This document shows, piece by piece, positions 43,049-52,330 of a stretch of 64,000 nucleotides of DNA. Made by a program: the position numbers and the translations under genes. The notes beneath the pieces are model-generated. The model searched no databases and had not been told where the DNA came from. It saw only the letters and a program-made list of their open reading frames with translations. The DNA is from Winogradskyella endarachnes (GTDB lineage Bacteria; Bacteroidota; Bacteroidia; Flavobacteriales; Flavobacteriaceae), in contig NZ_WOWS01000001.1 in assembly GCF_009741275.1 (NCBI RefSeq), positions 310,001 to 374,000 on the forward strand, given 5' to 3'. Positions within the stretch are counted from its first letter, which is position 1. Every line of letters begins with the position of its first letter.

Positions 43049-43519
43049 TTATAGGTTATTTAAACTACCTGTCCATTTAACAGTAGTATCATCCTCTTTT
43101 GTTAAAGTTAAAAATGCTTTTCCGTTAGGTTTAACTTCAATGTTAACAGAGACCAATCCAGAATCTGTATTGGCATTAAAATTAATAGAAATTTGTTGTA
43201 TTTGATCTTTAAAATTAACAGAGTAATCTTCAATATCTCCTTCTAAATTAATAGTTTTATTTTCAGATGTTGGCGCTGATATATTACCAGAGACTTCAGC
43301 TCCATCAATTTTTAGTTGATTATTTTCAGTTAAACTTTCACGTGTTCCTTCTCCTAAAACCAAATCTCCTTGATAAACAAATTTCTTAGAGCTAACTAAC
43401 TCTTTAGAGTTTTGATATGTAGACTCAAACATATCCTTTTGGCTTTTTTTACCTTGTGCGCATACAAAAGTAGTTGCTGAAATACTTAAAATAAATACTA
43501 GTGAAATTAATTTCTTCAT
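43049..43519 (-). CDS. DUF4251-like exported protein
   Basis: A 156-residue protein with a signal peptide (1-22) and a beta-rich mature part resembling DUF4251 (NSKELVSSKKFVYQGDLVLG, INLEGDIEDYSVNF, closing TVKWTGSLNNL). It is a shorter paralogue-type relative of the protein at 32896-33495. It starts 1 bp after the stop of the large metalloprotease gene, so the two are coupled; it might assist or follow that protease to the envelope. Function unknown. Confidence 0.72.
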   Translation of the reverse strand: MKKLISLVFILSISATTFVCAQGKKSQKDMFESTYQNSKELVSSKKFVYQGDLVLGEGTRESLTENNQLKIDGAEVSGNISAPTSENKTINLEGDIEDYSVNFKDQIQQISINFNANTDSGLVSVNIEVKPNGKAFLTLTKEDDTTVKWTGSLNNL

Positions 43520-43520
43520 G

Positions 43521-45992
43521 TTATTTTGGATTTAAAATTGTGTTAATTCTTTCTATACTATCTTTATAATGATATTCTGTTTCAGTATCTATACTTGTTC
43601 TAGCTGCCGAAGTTAGCATTCTCTTTATTACATTTAACTCACCTCTAACCAATGCTCTAATATCAGATTGATTAACATTAAAATATTGCCTGCTTCTATT
43701 TGGATCTAAATCTTCGGTAAATAATTTAAACATAGCATCTAAATACACACGTTGCAAGTTACGTCTAAAAATTGAAACATTTAAACTCTTATTGGTTTCT
43801 GACCAAATTCCTTTACGTAAATCTCTAAGCATTTCTAGTGCCGAATAACTTTTAGAATCGAGTGCATTGTGATCTATTAAACGTCCTACACGTTCAAAAC
43901 TGAGCAAATTATTTAAATGTCTTGCTTGATAGCGTCTAATTTTTTCGGTGTAGCCAGCATAATTTATATTTTGAAGAATAGACTTATCTATTAAAAACAT
44001 TGGAGTTTCAAATGCATTTCTATGCAACCATTGTATGGCGGACTTTTGGTAGTCTTTATCAACCGGATTATACACTGAACCTTCTTGCGATGGATTTTTA
44101 GTGTCTTCTACCACACCACCTACATGTGTAACTACATGACCTACATATCTACTCCAAACACTAAGCAATTCGCCATAAAGTTCTTCTAAATCCTCATAAT
44201 TATCTGTTTGATCACATGTCCAGGATGGTAAATTTTTAGCAACAATTTTTAAGTTTTTAAGTCCATAAGTACTTGCTAAAATACTATTATTACCAATATC
44301 TTCAGTTTGTGCAGTAGGATCAAAACGACTACTTTGTTTTCCAAATTTATAAATAGGATTTCCAACCTTTTCTAAAATCCAACTGTTTAGAATTTCCTTT
44401 TCATCATCAGCAGACTTAGCAGAATCAATATACCTGTAACCATAGTTAATGGCATAATTATCATAAGGACCTAGTTGTCTCACAAATCTAATATTCTCAT
44501 CTCCTGGTTGTGCAATGTAGTTATAACGTGCATAATCCATTATGGTTGCAGCAATTCCGTTTTGTTGAGTAAATGCACCATCTCTGTAACTTTCTACATC
44601 GTAAGCATAACTTGCACTCATGTTATGTGGAAGTCCTAGTGTATGGCCTACTTCATGCGCAATGACCATCTTCATCATTTCACCAATTTCTTCATCTGGT
44701 GTATTAAGTGTTCTTGCCAATGGATTAGCTGCACCTGTTTCTAATAAATAACGATTTCGGTACGAGCGTAAATGGTTGTGATACCAAATTATATCACTTT
44801 CTATAATTTCACCAGATCTTGGGTCTGCTACACTTGGTCCTGTTGCATTTCTAGTTGTACTTGCAACATATCTTACTACAGAATATCTTATATCTTCTGG
44901 ACTAAAATCTGGGTCTTCGTCTTTAGTTGGAGGATCTTTAGCGATAATTGCATTTTTAAATCCGGCTGCTTCAAATGCTTTCTGCCAAAGTTCAATACCT
45001 TCTTTCATATAAGAACGAAATTTCATTGGTGTAGCAGGATCTAAATAATACACTATAGGTTTAATTGGCTCTACCAACTCGCCTCTATTATAAGCTTCAA
45101 TATCTTTAGGGATTAATTTCCATCGTCTCAAATAGGTCTTTCTATCTGCTTTTAATTCTTCACTACTATAATCGTATTTACTAAGTGTAAACCAACCTAC
45201 ACGTTCATCAAAAAGTCTTGGTTGCATTGGTGTTTTTGGTAATAGAATCATGGATTGATTCATTTGCACACTTATAGTTTCATCACCAGTATTTACAGGA
45301 GGTTTAGCAGCATTATAGGTAAAATCTTGAATCACTTCTATATTCTCTGGAAAGCTTTTTACAGAGTTTATAAAACTCCTAGATTTATCTAAATTTTTAA
45401 CCTTATAGGCCGAACGCAATCTAGATGACAATCCGCTGATAGATTTAACATCAGAACCATAAAAACTGCTTACATCAATAACAACAGCACTTGAATCTTT
45501 TGAGAATGCTTTTATATCAAAAGCATATAACGTGGATTCGTAATTATTGGCTTTGACCGAAACGTTAATTGGCAAACTATCTGCAGCAATTGCACTAAAT
45601 GATTTTTCTTTAATTAAAATTTTGTCTTTAAAACGTTCCCAATTTATTAATCGTGTATTTGTTTTTGTACCTGCATTAACGTAACCACCTCCTAAATTAG
45701 ATGGCAACTTTGCAAAACGACTTACTAAAAGCATATCTGTATTTAAATACTTTAAAGGAATTTCAAAAAAGTACTTTTCACCAATTAAATGAACGTTAAA
45801 TAAACCTGTATCAGTTATAGCATCTTTGGTAATTACCTTACTATAATCTTTAATTTTTCCTTTTTTCTTTACTGGTGTTTTTGCATTTACCTGTATTGCT
45901 TTAGCATTACTTTTCTTTTTACCTACAGATTGAGCTGTAGAACAGGACAAAACAATGCCTGCAAACAGCAATAACGTTAAGATTTTTTTCAT
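43521..45992 (-). CDS. Zinc-dependent metalloprotease (DUF5117/DUF5118 family)
   Basis: An 823-residue lipoprotein-like exported enzyme (N-terminal VLSCSTAQ, Cys17). The catalytic zinc motif HEVGHTLGLPHN lies near residue 446, of the HExxHxxGxxH metzincin form, followed by a met-turn-like AATIMDY. N-terminal DUF5118/DUF5117 regions (KYFFEIPLKYLNTDMLLVSR) and a C-terminal domain complete the usual layout of this large Bacteroidota family. It would cleave proteins in the periplasm or at the surface; substrates are unknown. Confidence 0.9.
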   Translation of the reverse strand: MKKILTLLLFAGIVLSCSTAQSVGKKKSNAKAIQVNAKTPVKKKGKIKDYSKVITKDAITDTGLFNVHLIGEKYFFEIPLKYLNTDMLLVSRFAKLPSNLGGGYVNAGTKTNTRLINWERFKDKILIKEKSFSAIAADSLPINVSVKANNYESTLYAFDIKAFSKDSSAVVIDVSSFYGSDVKSISGLSSRLRSAYKVKNLDKSRSFINSVKSFPENIEVIQDFTYNAAKPPVNTGDETISVQMNQSMILLPKTPMQPRLFDERVGWFTLSKYDYSSEELKADRKTYLRRWKLIPKDIEAYNRGELVEPIKPIVYYLDPATPMKFRSYMKEGIELWQKAFEAAGFKNAIIAKDPPTKDEDPDFSPEDIRYSVVRYVASTTRNATGPSVADPRSGEIIESDIIWYHNHLRSYRNRYLLETGAANPLARTLNTPDEEIGEMMKMVIAHEVGHTLGLPHNMSASYAYDVESYRDGAFTQQNGIAATIMDYARYNYIAQPGDENIRFVRQLGPYDNYAINYGYRYIDSAKSADDEKEILNSWILEKVGNPIYKFGKQSSRFDPTAQTEDIGNNSILASTYGLKNLKIVAKNLPSWTCDQTDNYEDLEELYGELLSVWSRYVGHVVTHVGGVVEDTKNPSQEGSVYNPVDKDYQKSAIQWLHRNAFETPMFLIDKSILQNINYAGYTEKIRRYQARHLNNLLSFERVGRLIDHNALDSKSYSALEMLRDLRKGIWSETNKSLNVSIFRRNLQRVYLDAMFKLFTEDLDPNRSRQYFNVNQSDIRALVRGELNVIKRMLTSAARTSIDTETEYHYKDSIERINTILNPK

Positions 45993-46127
45993 AAAATGTT
46001 TGATATATTATAGAAATAATCGGTTAAAGATACTTAAAGAATTATAGTTTTAAAAAAAATCTTAAAAGCTGTTAAATCCTAAACGTATTCTTTAATTCTA
46101 CAGTACTTTTGCTTTAAAATTATAAAG

Positions 46128-46424
46128 ATGTTAAAACTTTTGCCCTTTTTTAGAATTGTAGCACTATTTGAAGGTGTATCTTATTTATTATTACTTTTTA
46201 TAGCATCGCCATTAAAATGGTTTTATAACGATCCTCAATATGTAAAGATGTTAGGAATGCCTCATGGTATTTTATTTATGATTTATGTGGTAATGGCTGT
46301 ATTAATTAGTTCTGATATGAAATGGACTACACGCACACTTTGGATTGTTTTAATTGCATCTGTTCTACCTTTTGGCACTTTTTATATTGATAAAAAATAT
46401 TTAACAAAGACAAAACGTGCTTAA
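46128..46424 (+). CDS. DUF3817 small membrane protein
   Basis: A 98-residue protein with three membrane helices and the DUF3817 pattern FRIVALFEGVSYLLLL, GMPHGILFMIYVV and LPFGTFYIDKK. A -7-like TACTTTTG lies at 46104-46111. It overlaps the following mscS-type gene by 8 bp, so the two are likely coupled. Function of the family is unknown. Confidence 0.87.
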   Translation: MLKLLPFFRIVALFEGVSYLLLLFIASPLKWFYNDPQYVKMLGMPHGILFMIYVVMAVLISSDMKWTTRTLWIVLIASVLPFGTFYIDKKYLTKTKRA

Positions 46425-47649
46425 TATAAAACACTTTTTATACGATTTTTTTATAGATAAAGGTTTATCTAAAAACACGTCTGAGTATTTAAATATGCTT
46501 GGATTACTTATAGCTTTAGCAATGATTGCTTTTGCTGTAGATTACGTTACGAAACGTCTGCTATGGAGATTTTCATCGAGTGTTGCTAAACGCACCAAAA
46601 CCAATTTTGACAATATTTTAATTTCTAACAAACTCCCAAGAAATGTTGCCCATATTATTCCATTATTAATCCTAATAGAGTTTGTGCCTCAGGTATTTTC
46701 TGACTTCGAATTCACCCAAGATATTATTGAAAAAACACTTAAAGTTATTACCATAATTTTAACCCTTCAAATTATAAGAAGTCTTTTAAGTTCTGTAAAA
46801 GATTATCTTAAAACCTTGCCTAGCTATAAAGACAAACCCATTGATAGCTATGTACAAGTGTTTATGATTTTTGCATGGCTGCTAGGTTTTTTCTCAATAA
46901 TTGCTATTGTAACCGGTGTTTCTTTCTTAGAATTTGCCACGACTTTAGGTGCAGCTTCTGCTGTTATTATATTAATTTTTAAGGATACTATATTAGGTTT
47001 TGTTGCAAGTATACAGGTATCAATTAATGATATGGTTCGAATTGGTGATTGGATTACTTTTGAAAAATATGGAGCAGACGGTGAGGTTACCGAAATAAAT
47101 TTAGCAACTGTAAAAGTTCAGAATTGGGATAAAACTATTACTACAATACCAACTTATGCATTAATATCAGATTCGTTTAAAAACTGGAGAGGTATGTTAT
47201 CTTCTGGCGGAAGACGCATTAAACGTTCTGTAATAGTAAAAGTATCTACTATTAAGTTTTTAGAACCTGAAGATATTGCTAAACTAAAAAAAATTCAATT
47301 AGTAACTAATTATATTGAGCGCAAAGAAATTGAGATTAACAAATATAATGTTGAACATGGTGCTGATAAATCTGTTTTAATTAACGGTATTAATCTTACC
47401 AATTTTGGTGTTTTTAGAAAATATTTACAAACTTATATTGAAAACCATTCGGCCATTAATAAGAACATGACCCTAATGGTAAGGCAACTAGAACCTACAA
47501 CTCAAGGAATTCCTATGGAAATATACGCGTTTAGCAAAGACCAACGTTGGGAAAACTATGAGTTTATAATAGGTGATATTTTTGACCACGTGTTAGCAGC
47601 CGTTAATTACTTTGATTTAGAAATTTACGAACTAGATTTAGGCAAATAA
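46417..47649 (+). CDS. Mechanosensitive ion channel, MscS family
   Basis: A 410-residue channel from a GTG start overlapping the previous stop. ATG codons occur only further in (first at 46495), which would remove the N-terminal segment. There are several N-terminal helices, then the pore/beta domain: FATTLGAASAVIILIFKDTI, MVRIGDWITFEKYGADGEVT, INLATVKVQNWDKTITTIP. It resembles YbdG-type MscS proteins, which open under mild osmotic downshock. A second MscS protein is at 49744-50646. Confidence 0.88.
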   Translation: MLNIKHFLYDFFIDKGLSKNTSEYLNMLGLLIALAMIAFAVDYVTKRLLWRFSSSVAKRTKTNFDNILISNKLPRNVAHIIPLLILIEFVPQVFSDFEFTQDIIEKTLKVITIILTLQIIRSLLSSVKDYLKTLPSYKDKPIDSYVQVFMIFAWLLGFFSIIAIVTGVSFLEFATTLGAASAVIILIFKDTILGFVASIQVSINDMVRIGDWITFEKYGADGEVTEINLATVKVQNWDKTITTIPTYALISDSFKNWRGMLSSGGRRIKRSVIVKVSTIKFLEPEDIAKLKKIQLVTNYIERKEIEINKYNVEHGADKSVLINGINLTNFGVFRKYLQTYIENHSAINKNMTLMVRQLEPTTQGIPMEIYAFSKDQRWENYEFIIGDIFDHVLAAVNYFDLEIYELDLGK

Positions 47650-47661
47650 AAAATAGTTGAA

Positions 47662-48048
47662 CTAAGCCAATCTATCTTTAACAAATTCAATTTCAGTTTT
47701 ACCATGTGGTTTTGGTTTTCCATCTGCCCCTAAATTAACCATTACAATATTATCTACCGTTAAAATAGTCTCTCTTGTCATTTTATTTCTGGCTTCGCAT
47801 TTTAGGGTTATTGAAGATTTACCGAACTTAACCACATCTATTCCTAGTTCTACAATATCACCTTGTACGGCAGAACTCATAAAGTTAATTTCAGAAATAA
47901 ACTTAGTAACGATTTTTGAATTTTCGAATTGAATTATAGTATAAAGCGCAGCCTCTTCATCTATCCATGCTAATAGTTGCCCGCCAAATAGTGAACCATT
48001 TGGATTTAAATCTTCGGGTTTAACCCATTTTCTTGTATGAAATCTCAT
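47662..48048 (-). CDS. Acyl-CoA thioesterase (hotdog fold, YciA/BFIT type)
   Basis: A 128-residue single-hotdog thioesterase. It has the substrate motif NPNGSLFGGQLLAWIDEEAA, whose GG-x-LL-x-WID-E pattern is the YciA catalytic signature, then FISEINFMSSAVQGDIVELG. It hydrolyses acyl-CoA in the cytoplasm; chain preference is unknown. It converges with the mscS gene at a distance of 12 bp. Confidence 0.88.
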   Translation of the reverse strand: MRFHTRKWVKPEDLNPNGSLFGGQLLAWIDEEAALYTIIQFENSKIVTKFISEINFMSSAVQGDIVELGIDVVKFGKSSITLKCEARNKMTRETILTVDNIVMVNLGADGKPKPHGKTEIEFVKDRLA

Positions 48049-48249
48049 ATGTTTGAATGTTTTTTTTAAAGTTATTTTATACCTTAAAGATAAGATATAC
48101 TTGCGGTTCTAACCTTTATAAACCATTGCATTTTTAAATATTAAAATGCACAATGTTAATAACAGCGTTAACAAGATAATTTTACAATAAGTTGATGCGT
48201 TCTCTAATTGATTAAATTTAATTCCGAATTAATCCTTAATAACCATATT

Positions 48250-48666
48250 ATGGCTTCAAGATTAAATAATCTACTTTCTATTAGACCTCAAATATTATCA
48301 GCTAAAGTACATGATGCTACAAGTGCAGAAGAAGCTTTTCAAAATAAAACATTGAGACCTATTATTAAATTACAACATGATTTAATTATTGCCGTTTTTA
48401 AAAACTATATAAGAAAACATAAAAATGTTTTTTATAGTCTAAGTTTAGAAGACCAATTAAAGTATATTTCTAACGCAATACAGAAGGATATAAAATTTAG
48501 AAATTCATTAAAAGGCATGGTTATAGGCCAATTTACGGTTGATGAATACGAACTCTACATTAAAAACTCATCTGCACTAAATAAACGGTTAACTAATATA
48601 ATTAAAGAACGTTTAATACATAGCATTCAACTTTTTAATGATATAAATAGTTTAGAGAAAGCCTAA
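48250..48666 (+). CDS. Hypothetical helical protein
   Basis: A 138-residue soluble, mainly helical protein. The frame is open from a TTG at 48208, but the ATG at 48250 gives the natural N-terminus MASRLNNLLSIRPQILSAKV. It contains IIKLQHDLIIAVFKNYIRKH and a charged C-terminus. I recognise no motif giving a function. It stands alone between convergent genes. Confidence 0.62.
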   Translation: MASRLNNLLSIRPQILSAKVHDATSAEEAFQNKTLRPIIKLQHDLIIAVFKNYIRKHKNVFYSLSLEDQLKYISNAIQKDIKFRNSLKGMVIGQFTVDEYELYIKNSSALNKRLTNIIKERLIHSIQLFNDINSLEKA

Positions 48667-48677
48667 CTATGGTAAGG

Positions 48678-49355
48678 TTATAACAAAGATTCACCATTTA
48701 GATTTGTGGTAAGTACATCACTCATATAATTAAAAAATGGTCTTATTTTTATAAAGGCTTCGTTTACATTATTTAAAAAATCATCTTCTAACACCTCTTT
48801 ATCAGAATACTTTTTTAGAAATATATATTGTTTTCTTCTAATTAAATCTATAGCAGAATGCTCTTTGTTAAACCCTTTTGGAGCTGTTTTTAATTCATCC
48901 CCTGTAAAGCTTCCCCAAGTTTCTTTAAATGTTTTATCATTTAAAATATCTCGCATTTCACTATCATCCATTTCAAATTCTTTTCTAATACGTAATAAAT
49001 CTTCTTTATTTGGGTTCCAAAAGCCTGTTGCTATAAAAGATTCATTATTAGGCTGAATATGCAAATAATAGCCACCTCTTAATTCTGGTTTTTTTCTGCT
49101 GTAAGAACCACCAAAATGTGTTTTATAAGGTAATTTATTTTTTGAAAACCGGACATCTCTATAAATTCTAAATATCTTGATTTTCTCAATTTGATCGTGG
49201 GTAGCCATTAATTCTCCCAAATAATTATAGGCAGCTTTAGCTTTTACCTCTATGGCTTTAAACTCTGGTTTATGCTCATTGAACCAATCGCGATTATTAT
49301 TCTTTTCAAGCTTTTTAAAAAACGTGAATATTTCTTTTGGTACGGTATTAGTCAT
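48678..49355 (-). CDS. DUF2461 family protein
   Basis: A 225-residue protein with the whole DUF2461 pattern: FFKKLEKNNNRDWFNEHKPE at the N-terminus, IFRIYRDVRFSKNKLPYKTH, GGYYLHIQPNNESFIATGFW, and KRKQYIFLKKYSD-like residues near the C-terminus. The family is widespread in Bacteroidota and has no established activity. Monocistronic on the minus strand. Confidence 0.9.
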   Translation of the reverse strand: MTNTVPKEIFTFFKKLEKNNNRDWFNEHKPEFKAIEVKAKAAYNYLGELMATHDQIEKIKIFRIYRDVRFSKNKLPYKTHFGGSYSRKKPELRGGYYLHIQPNNESFIATGFWNPNKEDLLRIRKEFEMDDSEMRDILNDKTFKETWGSFTGDELKTAPKGFNKEHSAIDLIRRKQYIFLKKYSDKEVLEDDFLNNVNEAFIKIRPFFNYMSDVLTTNLNGESLL

Positions 49356-49398
49356 AAGAATTAATAAGTGTTTTATCTTAATTTTATAAAAATATAAA

Positions 49399-49419
49399 AA
49401 GCCATCTTAATGATGGCTT
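49399..49419 (-). terminator. Terminator of the small acidic lipoprotein gene
   Basis: AAGCCATC and GATGGCTT form a perfect 8-bp stem. The minus strand continues into a T-rich tail. It lies 30 bp after the lipoprotein stop. Confidence 0.78.
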
Positions 49420-49448
49420 CTATGTAATACTAAATATTCTAAATGTTA

Positions 49449-49634
49449 TTATTTGGTATCATCAACAGCATCTTCAACTTCATCTGAAACGTCATCTACT
49501 GCATCTTCAATTGCATCTCCCGTATCGTCTACTGCCTCCTCAATTTTTTCTTCAGTAGTTTTTTGTTCTCTACAACTGGTGGTTAATAAACTTAAACTGA
49601 ATAAGGCTATAAATAAATAACTTATTTTTTTCAT
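49449..49634 (-). CDS. Small acidic lipoprotein with heptad-like Asp/Ala repeats
   Basis: A 61-residue lipoprotein: lipobox LTTSC (Cys21), then a very acidic mature part of about 40 residues built from repeats of the type DAVDDVSDEVEDAVDDT. It should form an amphipathic helix or a disordered acidic tether in the periplasm. No enzymatic domain. Comparable short acidic lipoproteins occur in other flavobacteria; their role is not known. Its own terminator supports a real gene. Confidence 0.75.
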   Translation of the reverse strand: MKKISYLFIALFSLSLLTTSCREQKTTEEKIEEAVDDTGDAIEDAVDDVSDEVEDAVDDTK

Positions 49635-49743
49635 CTTTCTTGGTTTTAAAATTATACTTTAAATATCCTTACGATATAATATATTTATTTTGCTATTATA
49701 CTGAGAGTTTCAACGCTCTAGAATTTCTTTGTCTCAAATATGA

Positions 49744-50646
49744 TTAGTTGTTAGAGTATACTTCCTTAAAATCTGGCGCTTTTACATCTAACTTATTATC
49801 GAATTGTAAGGTTCTAATTGGGAAAGGAATATTAATACCTTCCTTATCATACGCTTTTTTAATTTCAATTATTGCTGTTGTTTTTGCTCTTAATTTTGCT
49901 AACATACTTTCGGCATCAATCCAAAATCTACATAGATAATTTATAGAACTTCCTCCAAATTCTGTGTAGTAAAACTCTACATCATCTGGAGACTTTACCT
50001 GATCAAAAGTATCTGCTATTACTTGTTTAGTAAGTTGTTCAACTTTTTCTAAATCGGACTCATAACCTACACCACACTCTAAAAATATTCTCATTCTAGT
50101 AGTTAGAGAATAGTTTTTTAATGGATTGTCTAAAATGGTCTTATTTGGAATGATAACAATATTATTATCAGACTCTTTTAGAGTAAAATCTTTTAGATTT
50201 ATATCCATAACTTCACCAGAGTAACCAGTTGTTTCTACCCAATGACCAATTTGTATTTTCTTTCTAAAAGACAATATAAGACCCGCAAATGTATTTGCTA
50301 AAGTACCTTGTAATGCTAAACCAATGGCTAAACCAACCACACCAGCACCAGCTAATAATGACGTTAACGCTTTACCTAAGTTTAATACACCTAGTGCAAC
50401 AAATAACCCTAAAGCTACTACAACTACTGAACTTACTCTACTTATTGCGCTCTTAATTGAGGCCTGCTCTACTTTTTTATCAATTAGTTTACCAACTAAC
50501 CTACTAATATATTTAGCTGCAAAGTAAGTTGTTACCATTACTAAAATGGCTAAAACTAAATTAGGTATACTCTCTATAATGGTATTAAACCATCCTATTA
50601 ATTTATCTACTAAATTGCCAAGTGCTCTATTAAATTGTTCTTTCAT
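49744..50646 (-). CDS. Small-conductance mechanosensitive channel (MscS)
   Basis: A 300-residue MscS of the compact type: three N-terminal helices, with the pore helix rich in Gly/Ala (ALTSLLAGAGVVGLAIGLAL). The beta domain follows (KKIQIGHWVETTGYSGEVMD, IPNKTILDNPLKNYS), then the alpha/beta C-terminal vestibule. It releases small solutes on hypo-osmotic shock. Size and layout match E. coli MscS (286 residues). Confidence 0.93.
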   Translation of the reverse strand: MKEQFNRALGNLVDKLIGWFNTIIESIPNLVLAILVMVTTYFAAKYISRLVGKLIDKKVEQASIKSAISRVSSVVVVALGLFVALGVLNLGKALTSLLAGAGVVGLAIGLALQGTLANTFAGLILSFRKKIQIGHWVETTGYSGEVMDINLKDFTLKESDNNIVIIPNKTILDNPLKNYSLTTRMRIFLECGVGYESDLEKVEQLTKQVIADTFDQVKSPDDVEFYYTEFGGSSINYLCRFWIDAESMLAKLRAKTTAIIEIKKAYDKEGINIPFPIRTLQFDNKLDVKAPDFKEVYSNN

Positions 50647-51014
50647 AATTGCATTTTTTATTAAAACTATTGTCCGTAAAGCATTAATTAATTTGCCTAA
50701 AACGGTACATTACAAATTTCTAAATTATAGAAGTCAAGGCTTTGCTCTTTTACAATTAGTCTTAGCTCTTTTCAAAATTCTTCAGAATTAATTTTGAACT
50801 AGCAATTGTTAAAAAAATTATAATTTCTTAAAATTAAACCAATTATTTTTTTGAATTTTCATTACAATACGATTGTTTTTATTAAGCAGCAATAAGTCTG
50901 TTTTTAACAAAAAAAAATAAAAGTGAATATCTCATTAATAACTGAAGTTAAATAAACTTGTGAGTTGATTTAATTTTTGCTATTATGCACTACTTTTTAA
51001 AACAGATAATATTT

Positions 51015-51236
51015 ATGGGTAGACCAGCAACTAGACCAACTAAATTAAAGGATGGTTACTATATTGAAATCAGAAACAAAGGCTCAAAAACAGGTGTAAA
51101 ACTTTACAGTGGTACTAAATTACAGATGCATCGTGCAATAAAAATGTACGAACGCTCTAAAGAAGTTATTATTTTAGGTGAATCTGTGGATGGTAAATTT
51201 GTTAACAAAGAACCAAAACTCCACGTTGCGGATTAA
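51015..51236 (+). CDS. Small basic hypothetical protein
   Basis: A 73-residue protein from the ATG at 51015 (MGRPATRPTKLKDGYYIEI). An upstream in-frame ATG at 50985 would add a hydrophobic, unlikely leader. It is basic and has a beta-strand pattern with RNKGSKTGVKLYSGTK. The GRPATRPTKL start resembles DNA-contacting tails, but I recognise no family. It ends in a terminator shared with truA. Confidence 0.65.
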   Translation: MGRPATRPTKLKDGYYIEIRNKGSKTGVKLYSGTKLQMHRAIKMYERSKEVIILGESVDGKFVNKEPKLHVAD

Positions 51237-51398
51237 TTACAATTACTTTTTCTTTTAAAAAGAACCAATAATTAACACAAATTTTTAATATTCAATATTT
51301 ATTAGTTACAATATTAGCTAATTAACTTATAAATATTTTATATTTAAAAATTAATTATTTTTCTTTTAGTAAGAAAATTACTTAACCAACCAAAAATT

Positions 51399-51429
51399 AA
51401 AAAGGTATTAGTTCTGCTAATACCTTTTT
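51399..51429. terminator. Bidirectional terminator between the small basic gene and truA
   Basis: AAAAAGGTATTAG (51399-51411) pairs with CTAATACCTTTTT (51417-51429) around a 5-nt loop, with A/T runs on both sides. Confidence 0.88.
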
Positions 51430-52215
51430 TTATTGAAAATCTAATGAATGTAAAATTAAACCAGATGCTGGTGCTATGTAGTCCATCACCTCTGTACTTT
51501 CAAATTTCAAAGTGTCCTCAATATAATCTAATGTAACCTCTCCTCTACCTAATTTAATTAAACAGCCAAACATTAATCTAATTTGATTCCGCATAAATCC
51601 TTTTCCTTTAACCTTAAATACATAAGATTTTTCTGGAAAAAAATTGGCAGTATAAATAGTGTTATCAACAATTTCTGAAGCTTCAATTGTTCTAAAATAT
51701 TCACCTTTATCCGTAGCTCTATAACAATAAGTTTTAAAATTATGAGCACCCTCAAACAACTTGGCTCCTTTTTTCATTAAATCTACATTGAGTGGTTCTA
51801 ATATAGTAGTTAAAATAGGTGCGCAAAATGGATGATTTTTTTGACCTTCTGAAAATACATAATGATATTCTTTAAGCTTAGAATCTTGAATAACATTAAA
51901 TTTATTATCAACTTCTTTAATAGACAAGGCCCTTATATCTTGTGGTAAATTATGATTAAACACTTCTAAAAATTCATCAAAATCTTCTATAGGTTTATTA
52001 TAAATAAATAATTCTAAGGCAGCTTCATTTGCAGAAACCATAGCATCTGTTCTACCTGCTCCTAAAGTTTTAAACCTTATATCCTTTAAAATATATTTAA
52101 GGGTTCTATCTATCATTAGATGTACCGTTTTTACATCTGGCTGTTTCTGCCAACCATGAAAACGATAGCCTAAATATTGAATTTTTATAAGGTAATAATA
52201 ACGTTGATTAAACAT
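51430..52215 (-). CDS. truA: tRNA pseudouridine synthase A
   Basis: A 261-residue TruA that converts uridines 38-40 of the tRNA anticodon arm to pseudouridine. Catalytic Asp57 lies in GAGRTDAMVSA, where the common GVHA is MVSA. Other marks are YLGYRFHGWQKQPD at the N-terminus and KGFMRNQIRLMFGCLIKLG near residue 210. The altered residues after the catalytic Asp are seen in the Bacteroidota TruA-like branch. Monocistronic. Confidence 0.9.
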   Translation of the reverse strand: MFNQRYYYLIKIQYLGYRFHGWQKQPDVKTVHLMIDRTLKYILKDIRFKTLGAGRTDAMVSANEAALELFIYNKPIEDFDEFLEVFNHNLPQDIRALSIKEVDNKFNVIQDSKLKEYHYVFSEGQKNHPFCAPILTTILEPLNVDLMKKGAKLFEGAHNFKTYCYRATDKGEYFRTIEASEIVDNTIYTANFFPEKSYVFKVKGKGFMRNQIRLMFGCLIKLGRGEVTLDYIEDTLKFESTEVMDYIAPASGLILHSLDFQ

Positions 52216-52277
52216 ACTGACAAGAACGCTATTTTAAAGAAGAATGCAAAAATATTGCTAAACATTATTCAATAAAA

Positions 52278-52309
52278 AAACTACCATAATCCTAAGACTA
52301 TGATAGTTT
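52278..52309 (-). terminator. Terminator of the T9SS surface-protein gene
   Basis: A 14-bp stem (arms 52278-52291 and 52296-52309), perfect on the minus strand if two G-U pairs are allowed, ends in a run of T. It lies 21 bp after the stop of the 555-residue gene. Confidence 0.8.
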
Positions 52310-52330
52310 CAACAGAGTATTAATTTGGGG